From: Polaribacter sp. WD7
Lineage (GTDB): Bacteria; Bacteroidota; Bacteroidia; Flavobacteriales; Flavobacteriaceae
Assembly: GCF_003335085.1 (NCBI RefSeq)
Contig: NZ_QPEJ01000018.1
Span: 868,001 to 932,000, forward strand
Reading direction: 5' to 3'
DNA length: 64,000 nt
The position numbers were made by a program, and so were the translations under genes. Below are positions 57,594 to 64,000 of the stretch, piece by piece. Every line of letters starts with the position of its first letter. Position 1 is the stretch's first letter. The notes beneath the pieces were generated by a model. That model was not told the origin of the DNA. It saw only the letters and a list, made by a program, of their open reading frames with translations, and did not search any database.

Positions 57594-57666
57594 TTTTTAA
57601 GATGTCAAACTTGTTCTTTTGTTGTTTATTTTAAATTTAAAAAATACCTTATCTATCAAATAAAAT

Positions 57667-57710
57667 AGAGATACAACAGGATAGTTTTTTATCCGAAATT
57701 AAAGAAATTG
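57667..57710 (+). promoter_or_regulatory. PUL operator plus -7 box, site 14
   Basis: AGAGATACAACAGGAT at 57667-57682 (upstream half weak). The nearest box, AGAAATTG at 57703-57710, is poor and one base closer than usual. It lies 77 bp before the ATG at 57760. Confidence 0.58.
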
Positions 57711-57759
57711 CAATATTGTAAAAGATAGGCTATTTTTAAAAATATATTCAAAATTAACA

Positions 57760-60543
57760 ATGTATAGATTTTTTCTTTTTAATTTTTATCTCGCTGTTTT
57801 TCTAGTTACAATTACATCTTGCGCTCAAGAAATAATAGAAAAACCAAAGGAACTTACACTATCCGAAGGTTTTAAAAATCCAACAGGATTTTATAATGCA
57901 AACCCAACGTTTTCATGGAAACTACCTGTTTCAGAACAAATTAAATCGCAATCTGCTTACCAAATAGTTGTAGCATCATCAAAAGGACTATTACCAGATA
58001 ATGCTGATTTATGGGATTCTAAAAAGCAAAAAAGTACGCAATCTACTTTTGTAAAATATCAAGGAAAAGAACTAAAATCTAGACAAAAAGTATATTGGCA
58101 GGTAAGGTATTGGAATCAAGATGAAAATGCTTCAGATTGGAGCGAAACCAATTTTTTTGAATTGGGATTACTCAATAATTCTGATTGGACAGCAAAATGG
58201 ACAGGATTAGACACTGCAAAAGATAGTATTAAAGGCGTTCGTAAATTTTTAATGCACAGACCACAATATTTAAGAAAAGGTTTTGAGTTAACTTCGGATG
58301 TAGCTTCTGCGAGACTATACATTACAGCAAAAGGTGTTTTTGATGTGCGTTTAAACGGAAAAGATGTTAGTGATGATGTTATGACTCCTGGTTGGACACC
58401 ATACAATCATCGTATAGAAACATTGACTTATGATGTTACTAAGCTTTTGCAAACTGGTAAAAACGCTTTAGCGGTTGAGTTAGCTTCTGGGTGGCATTCA
58501 GGAAGAATTAGTAGAGGTAGAGCATTATATGAAAATTTTGCATCACCAAAAATTCTATGTCAGTTAGAAGTTGTGCTGAAAGATGGTTCAAAACAAACCA
58601 TTGTTTCTGATGAATCTTGGAGAGGAACAACCAACGGACCAATACGTTTAGCAAGTGTTTATGATGGCGAAGTATATGATGCAAATTATGAAATACCAAA
58701 TTGGAACACTGTTGCTTTTGACGACTCTAACTGGAAATCGGTTGAAGTTGAGGCGATTGCTAAGGATGTTAAATTAGCTCCAAAAAGACATCACACCGTA
58801 AAAAATCAAGTTGTTTTTAACGATGCAGAAATCGTTTCGGTTAAAGAAAATACATCAGTTTTTAATATGAAGCAAAATATGGTAGGTGTGCCAAAAGTAA
58901 AAGTACCTATGAAAAAAGGAGATACTTTAAAAATACGTTTTTCTGAAATGTTGTTGAAAGACAATACCTTTTATACTAAAAATTATCGTTCTGCAAAGTC
59001 AACTGATTATTATATAGCAGCTAAAGATGGTGTTATAGAATACGTTCCAAAATTTACGTTTCACGGATTTCAATTTTTAGAATTAAGTGGTTACGATAAA
59101 AATGCGAAACCAGACGCTTCTTGGGTGCAAGGTATAGCACAACATTCAGATTTTGAGAAAAACGGAACGTTTACATCATCTCACGATAAGTTAAATCAAT
59201 TACAAAGTAATATTACTTGGGGGTTAAGAGATAATTTTTTCGATATCCCTACAGACTGCCCACAACGTGATGAGCGTTTGGGTTGGACAGGAGATGCACA
59301 AGTAATTGCGCCAACAGCATTGTTTAATTATAATACTCACGCTTTTTGGACAGCTTGGTTGCAAAGTCTAAGAGAAAATCAGTCTGAACATAAAAACGGT
59401 TTAGTACCTTACATTGTACCAGATGTTCTTCAAAATAAAAATGGAAGTTCTGGTTGGGGTGATGCAGCTGTAATTATTCCTTGGGACATATACAATACAA
59501 CAGGTGATATTACTGTGCTTGAAGAAAGTTACGAGTCAGCAAAAAAATGGGTTGGGTACTATCAATCTAAAGTAAAAAAGCAACCTTATTTACCAAAAAT
59601 GCATTCATTTGGAGATTGGCTACAGCCTTATCCTTCTAAAACGCTTAAAAAAGCAAATAGAGGAGACACTCCAAAAGATTTAATTCACGCAGCTTTTTTT
59701 GCGCACTCTGCACATTTAGTCTCTAAAATTGCTAATGTTTTAGGCAAAACAGAGGATGCTAAAAAATATGCAGCTTTATATAAAAATATTGCCAATGCTT
59801 TTGAAAATGCTTTTTTTGAAGAAGGAAAATTTACAGGTGAAAAACAAACACAAACAAGTTATTTACTAGGTATCTATTTTAATTTATTTAAACCAGAAAC
59901 TAAACTAAAAGCACAGCAATATTTGTTAGAAGAAATCAAAAATGCCAATTATCATTTAGGAACAGGATTTTTAGGAACACCAATTTTACCAAAGGTTTTA
60001 GATGATATAGGAGAAATAGATTTGATGTATAAAATTTTGTTTAAAGAAACCTATCCATCTTGGTTTTACTCTATAAACCAAGGGGCAACCACTATGTGGG
60101 AACGTTGGAATAGCTTTAGTAAAGAAGGTGGTTACAATTCACAAAGTATGAATAGTCTAAATCATTATGCATACGGAGCTATTGGGCAATGGATGTACGA
60201 GCGTATCGCTGGTTTAGCATCGTTAGCACCAGGATATCAGAAAATTAGAATTGCACCTTTACCAAATACCGAGTTTTTAACGTCAGCTTTAGCAAGTGTA
60301 AAAACACCTTATGGAAAAGCATCATCATCTTGGAAAATTGAGAATGATTCTTTTAAACTTGATATTGTTATTCCACCTGGCACATCTGCAGAAGTGCATA
60401 TTCCTTATGGAAATAAAGATAATTTATTAGAAAATGGAAGTATTTTTACAGAGAATTCAAATTTAAAATTAATGAGTTCTGATGATAATTCAGTAATAAT
60501 TTTAGCAGAACCAGGAACTTATAACTTTCAAACTAAACTTTAA
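57760..60543 (+). CDS. GH78 alpha-L-rhamnosidase, lipoprotein (tandem copy 1)
   Basis: 927 residues, lipobox TITSCAQ. GH78 order as in the copy at 14037: SARLYITAKGVFDVRLNGKDV, SGWHSGRI, barrel signature DCPQRDER starting at D499 (E505 candidate acid), TTMWERWN (E781 candidate base), C-terminal sandwich. It is more similar to the gene at 60547, which begins 3 bp after its stop, than to 14037, so a tandem duplication is likely. The two are co-transcribed and probably split rhamnose linkages or sulfation neighbours between them. Confidence 0.92.
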   Translation: MYRFFLFNFYLAVFLVTITSCAQEIIEKPKELTLSEGFKNPTGFYNANPTFSWKLPVSEQIKSQSAYQIVVASSKGLLPDNADLWDSKKQKSTQSTFVKYQGKELKSRQKVYWQVRYWNQDENASDWSETNFFELGLLNNSDWTAKWTGLDTAKDSIKGVRKFLMHRPQYLRKGFELTSDVASARLYITAKGVFDVRLNGKDVSDDVMTPGWTPYNHRIETLTYDVTKLLQTGKNALAVELASGWHSGRISRGRALYENFASPKILCQLEVVLKDGSKQTIVSDESWRGTTNGPIRLASVYDGEVYDANYEIPNWNTVAFDDSNWKSVEVEAIAKDVKLAPKRHHTVKNQVVFNDAEIVSVKENTSVFNMKQNMVGVPKVKVPMKKGDTLKIRFSEMLLKDNTFYTKNYRSAKSTDYYIAAKDGVIEYVPKFTFHGFQFLELSGYDKNAKPDASWVQGIAQHSDFEKNGTFTSSHDKLNQLQSNITWGLRDNFFDIPTDCPQRDERLGWTGDAQVIAPTALFNYNTHAFWTAWLQSLRENQSEHKNGLVPYIVPDVLQNKNGSSGWGDAAVIIPWDIYNTTGDITVLEESYESAKKWVGYYQSKVKKQPYLPKMHSFGDWLQPYPSKTLKKANRGDTPKDLIHAAFFAHSAHLVSKIANVLGKTEDAKKYAALYKNIANAFENAFFEEGKFTGEKQTQTSYLLGIYFNLFKPETKLKAQQYLLEEIKNANYHLGTGFLGTPILPKVLDDIGEIDLMYKILFKETYPSWFYSINQGATTMWERWNSFSKEGGYNSQSMNSLNHYAYGAIGQWMYERIAGLASLAPGYQKIRIAPLPNTEFLTSALASVKTPYGKASSSWKIENDSFKLDIVIPPGTSAEVHIPYGNKDNLLENGSIFTENSNLKLMSSDDNSVIILAEPGTYNFQTKL

Positions 60544-60546
60544 ATC

Positions 60547-63321
60547 ATGTTAAAAAAAATGAACTTAAAATATTTTGGATGTGCTTTGTTTGCTTGTGTG
60601 TTTTTGAGCTTTACGGCATGTAAAGAACAAGCAACTATAGCAGAAGCTCAAAAATTAACCATTTCAGAAGGGTTTGAAAATCCGTTAGGGTTTTATGATA
60701 AAACACCTAGTTTTTCATGGAAATTGCCAGTTTTAGAAGGCGTTTTAAGTCAATCAGCATATCAAATAGTAGTGGCTAGTAGCCCAGATTTATTACCTGA
60801 CAATGCAGATTTATGGAACTCAGAAAAGCAACAAACAGCTCAATCTACTTGGGTAAAATATGCTGGAAGAACTTTACAATCACGTCAAAAAGTATATTGG
60901 CAAGTGAAATACTGGAACCAAGATAACGAAGCTTCAAAATGGAGTGAAATCAGTCATTTTGAGTTAGGTTTATTAACGAATAACGATTGGAAAGCAAAAT
61001 GGATTGGCTTAGATACCAAAAAGGAAAAGCTTTTAGGAAGTCAAGAAAATATCATTCACAGACCACAATATTTAAGAAAAGGTTTCGAATTATCTAATGA
61101 TGTAGCATCAGCAAGATTATACATTACAGCAAAAGGAGTATTTGATGTGTCTATAAATGGAGAAGATGTAAGTGATGATGTAATGCCTCCTGGATATACA
61201 CCTTACAAAGTGCGTATAGAAACCATTACTTATGATGTTACGGATTTAATAGAATCTGGGCAAAACACGATTGGAATTGAAGTTGCTGCAGGATGGCACT
61301 CAGGACGTTTAGGTTGGATGAAAACATATTGGAGTGATACAGAATCTCCGAAGGTTTTGGCTCAATTAGAATTAACGATGAAAGACGGTTCTACAGAAAT
61401 GATTTTATCTGATGATACATGGAAAGGAACAACAAACGGACCAACTAGAATATCAGAGATTTACGATGGAGAAACCTATGATGCCAATTTAGAAATGCCA
61501 AATTGGACTACAAATAATTTTAATGATAAAACATGGGAGTCTGTAAATACGTTTCCTGTAACGAATGACATCCGTTTAGAGCCAAAAAGACATACCACTG
61601 TTAAAACTAAAATTGAATTAGCAACACAAGAAGTTGTAGAAAAAGGTGACGTAGCTGTTTTTGATTTTCAACAAAATATGGTAGGTGTGCCGTTACTTAA
61701 AGTACCTATGAAAAAAGGGCAAACGCTAAAAATTCGATTTGCAGAAAAGTTATCTCCAGATGGTACGTTTTATACCGAAAATTATAGAAGTGCACAGTCA
61801 ACAAATTACTATACAGCTTCAAAAGATGGTGTTATAGAATGGATGCCAAAATTTACATTTCATGGATTTCAGTATGTAGAATTAAGTGGATATGATACTT
61901 CAAAAACTCCATCAAAAGATTGGGTAACAGGATTAGTGCAATATTCAGATTTTGAAGAAAACGGAACATTTACATCGTCTCACGAGAAGTTAAATCAACT
62001 ACAAAGTAATATTGTTTGGGGATTAAGAGGAAACTTTTTTGATATTCCAACCGATTGTCCACAACGTGATGAACGTATGGGATGGACAGCAGATGCACAA
62101 GTATTTGCACCAGCATCTATGTTTAATGCCGATGTATATAAATTTTGGGCAAGTTGGATGCAAAGTGTTGGTGAGTCGCAATATGATAATGGAGCTGTAC
62201 CATGGGTAGTGCCAGATGTGTTATTTAACAACAAAGTAAGTGCAGGTTGGGGAGATGCATGTACCATTATTCCTTGGAAGATTTACCTAAGAACTGGAGA
62301 TAAAAAAATCCTAGAAGAGAATTTTGAAACCATGAAAGGTTGGGTAAAATACCATGAAAGTGTTACTAAAAATTACATTTCTAAGATGGGCTTTTTTGCA
62401 GATTGGTTACAACCGCTTCCTGAAAATGGCGATAATAGAGGAGATACCTCTAAAAGCTTAATAGGAACTGCATTTTTTGCACATTCTGCAACCTTAACAG
62501 CAAAAACAGCTAAAGCACTGGGTAAAATAGAAGAATTTGAAAAATACAATGCTTTGTATAAATCTGTAGCCAAAGCTTTTGAGAACAAGTTTTTTGAAAA
62601 CGGAAAAGTAAAAGGAACTGTAGAAACCCAAACTTCTTATTTATTGGCTTTAGCCTTTGGTTTACTTTCTGAAGAGCATAAAGCAAATGCTAAACAACAT
62701 CTATTAGAAAAAATAGCAGAAGCTGATAATCATTTACGAACTGGGTTTTTAGGAACGCCATTATTATCTGAAGTTTTAGATACAACAGGAGAAATAGATT
62801 TGATGTATAAGATCTTGTTTAATGAAACGTATCCGTCTTGGTTCTATTCTATAAATCAAGGTGCAACCACTATTTGGGAACGTTGGAACAGTTATAGCAA
62901 AAAAGATGGTTTCAATCCGCAAAACATGAATAGCTTAAACCATTACGCTTATGGTGCCATTGGCGAATGGATGTACGAGCGTATTGCAGGAATAGCGCCT
63001 TTAGAAGCGGGTTATAAAACCATTAGAATAGCGCCTGTACCAAAAGAACCATTAACATCTGCGGCAGCTAGTCTAAATACACCTTACGGAAAAGTAGCTT
63101 CTTCTTGGGAAATAAAAGGAAGTAAGTTTCTACTACAAGTAGTTGTGCCTCCAAACACAACAGCAATTGTTACATTACCTAGTACCACAAAAGCACCTTT
63201 TTTAATAAATGGAACAACAATTGATAACCATAAAAACGTAAAGCAAATCAATTCTGAAAAGACAACGTTTCAAGTAGAAGTTAAAGCAGGAACGTATCAA
63301 TTTCAATCTAATATTAAATAA
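60547..63321 (+). CDS. GH78 alpha-L-rhamnosidase, lipoprotein (tandem copy 2)
   Basis: 924 residues, lipobox SFTACKE. Two ATGs (60547 and 60559) could start it; both leave a good signal. Signature DCPQRDERMGW starts at D503 with E509 as candidate acid; TTIWERWN gives E778 as candidate base (Ile replaces the usual Met). Domain order matches the neighbours at 57760 and 14037. It follows copy 1 by 3 bp and precedes the truncated gene at 63343 by 21 bp, so the operon continues beyond the window. Confidence 0.92.
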   Translation: MLKKMNLKYFGCALFACVFLSFTACKEQATIAEAQKLTISEGFENPLGFYDKTPSFSWKLPVLEGVLSQSAYQIVVASSPDLLPDNADLWNSEKQQTAQSTWVKYAGRTLQSRQKVYWQVKYWNQDNEASKWSEISHFELGLLTNNDWKAKWIGLDTKKEKLLGSQENIIHRPQYLRKGFELSNDVASARLYITAKGVFDVSINGEDVSDDVMPPGYTPYKVRIETITYDVTDLIESGQNTIGIEVAAGWHSGRLGWMKTYWSDTESPKVLAQLELTMKDGSTEMILSDDTWKGTTNGPTRISEIYDGETYDANLEMPNWTTNNFNDKTWESVNTFPVTNDIRLEPKRHTTVKTKIELATQEVVEKGDVAVFDFQQNMVGVPLLKVPMKKGQTLKIRFAEKLSPDGTFYTENYRSAQSTNYYTASKDGVIEWMPKFTFHGFQYVELSGYDTSKTPSKDWVTGLVQYSDFEENGTFTSSHEKLNQLQSNIVWGLRGNFFDIPTDCPQRDERMGWTADAQVFAPASMFNADVYKFWASWMQSVGESQYDNGAVPWVVPDVLFNNKVSAGWGDACTIIPWKIYLRTGDKKILEENFETMKGWVKYHESVTKNYISKMGFFADWLQPLPENGDNRGDTSKSLIGTAFFAHSATLTAKTAKALGKIEEFEKYNALYKSVAKAFENKFFENGKVKGTVETQTSYLLALAFGLLSEEHKANAKQHLLEKIAEADNHLRTGFLGTPLLSEVLDTTGEIDLMYKILFNETYPSWFYSINQGATTIWERWNSYSKKDGFNPQNMNSLNHYAYGAIGEWMYERIAGIAPLEAGYKTIRIAPVPKEPLTSAAASLNTPYGKVASSWEIKGSKFLLQVVVPPNTTAIVTLPSTTKAPFLINGTTIDNHKNVKQINSEKTTFQVEVKAGTYQFQSNIK

Positions 63322-63342
63322 ATACGATTAATCAACCTAAAA

Positions 63343-64000
63343 ATGAGAAAAATACATTTAACAATATGCATCGTTATCGCAATTACTTCTTTTATAAATG
63401 CTCAAAAAATAAACGCTCCTAATGGAAGAATAGCTGTTGTAGCTGATGGTAATTCTCCAGATCCTGATGATTTAGGCGGAACAGCGGTTTCTTTAGCATT
63501 GCTTAGAGCTTCAGGGTTAGAAAATAGACTTGTACATTATTCTCATAGTTGTGATTTGGTTAGGGTAAATAGAATTTCTGAAAAAGCAGAAGTAGAAAGG
63601 CATGCTTTAATGCAAAGTGCTTGCGATGTTACTGCAAGACGTTGGGGAGGTTTTGATAAACTTACTTTCTTAGATGCAAAGTGGCAATTAGATGCAACTA
63701 TAAAAGATTTAGCAAAAGCAATTAATGCGTCAACGGAAAATAATCCTTTGTGGATTATTGAAGCAGGAGAACCAGATATTATAGGATTTGCTCTAGAGGC
63801 TTCAAAAAAGCAAAAACATAAATTTGTAAAAGTCGTAACACATCATCCTGCAAATGATGATGCTGGTGATTTTTATACCTGGCAACAAATCTTAGATTTC
63901 GGTGTAGAAGAAGTAAGAATACCAGATCAAAATATAAAACTGAAGGTAAATCTTCCAGAATGGGATTGGGCTAAAAACCATAAAGATCCTAGAATACAAC
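63343..64000 (+). CDS. Exported nucleoside-hydrolase-fold-like protein (partial, runs off the window)
   Basis: 219 codons are visible from the ATG at 63343, open to the right edge. A signal peptide (ITSFINAQ) is followed by RIAVVADGNSPDPDDLGGTA, whose clustered aspartates recall the DxDxxxDD calcium site of nucleoside hydrolases, though the spacing differs. Later motifs are LWIIEAGEPD and VVTHHPANDDAGDF. Export and position behind two rhamnosidases argue for a glycan substrate and against a nucleoside. The family is uncertain and the C-terminus is unseen. Confidence 0.5.
   Translation, partial: MRKIHLTICIVIAITSFINAQKINAPNGRIAVVADGNSPDPDDLGGTAVSLALLRASGLENRLVHYSHSCDLVRVNRISEKAEVERHALMQSACDVTARRWGGFDKLTFLDAKWQLDATIKDLAKAINASTENNPLWIIEAGEPDIIGFALEASKKQKHKFVKVVTHHPANDDAGDFYTWQQILDFGVEEVRIPDQNIKLKVNLPEWDWAKNHKDPRIQ

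Noticed and set aside
60547..60561. Overlapping start choice for the last GH78 gene (ATG 60547 or 60559)
   Set aside because: Both starts leave a workable lipoprotein signal; the first was kept without strong evidence, so it is not a separate finding.
1..64000. CRISPR arrays, tRNA/rRNA genes, insertion sequences, attachment sites
   Set aside because: I found no regularly spaced repeats other than the operators, no transposase or integrase frames, and no tRNA- or rRNA-like sequence.

Overview
The window is AT-rich DNA from a marine Bacteroidota, almost certainly a Flavobacteriaceae member. The signs are a SusC/SusD pair, type IX secretion (T9SS) C-terminal sorting domains on many proteins, Bacteroidota-type TAnnTTTG promoter boxes, and many SPII and Tat lipoprotein signals. 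All confidently called genes lie on the + strand. The window is one long polysaccharide utilization locus (PUL). Its content fits the green-algal polysaccharide ulvan (sulfated rhamnose, glucuronic/iduronic acid, xylose) and resembles the known ulvan PUL of Formosa agariphila. It has a PL28-like lyase, two BNR-4 propeller (PL24/PL25-like) lyases, two heparinase II/III-fold lyases, four GH78 and one GH106 rhamnosidases, GH39, GH2 and GH5 enzymes, four S1 sulfatases and an L-rhamnose mutarotase. The substrate is inferred from families and not proved.

Layout. 1-8580: secreted endo-acting layer (C-terminal part of a heparinase-fold lyase, BNR-4 lyase, PL28-like lyase, modular S1 sulfatase). 8712-18388: an unassigned alpha/alpha-toroid enzyme, GH106, GH78 and a sulfatase. 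18512-28344: two tandem copies of a membrane cytochrome module (DUF2231-PSCyt1-DUF1549-DUF1553) plus its DUF1501 partner, then a beta-propeller protein; this set is better known from Planctomycetes. 28432-32502: GH78 and a frameshifted gene. 32657-38515: CBM-like T9SS protein, sulfatase, heparinase-fold lyase, DUF1080 protein. 38665-47885: GH39 lipoprotein, then an operon of sulfatase, GH5, GH39-like and GH2. 48212-54025: SusC, SusD and a small T9SS protein. 54232-64000: rhamnose mutarotase, second BNR-4 lyase, a mini-gene that is a deletion remnant of such a lyase, two tandem GH78 genes, and a truncated nucleoside-hydrolase-like protein.

The most interesting signal is regulatory. Fourteen transcription-unit starts carry a 16-bp site, two CAGGAT-like half-sites 10 bp apart, with a TAnnTTTG-like box starting 37 bp (within 1 bp) after the start of the site. 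It marks nearly every transcription unit of the PUL and looks like the operator of a dedicated activator, or the -35 element of an alternative sigma factor, encoded outside the window. Two further signals are gene remnants that kept their T9SS tails (1576-1683 and 57263-57529) and an apparent gene-conversion tract between the two cytochrome genes.

Working model: T9SS-exported lyases and the modular sulfatase cut ulvan at the surface, and SusCD imports oligosaccharides. Periplasmic and lipoprotein sulfatases, rhamnosidases, GH39, GH2 and GH5 finish depolymerization, and the mutarotase feeds L-rhamnose to catabolism. The cytochrome/DUF1501/DUF1080 set may add an oxidative step. No regulator, sulfatase maturase, GH88/GH105 hydrolase or sugar catabolic operon is visible here.
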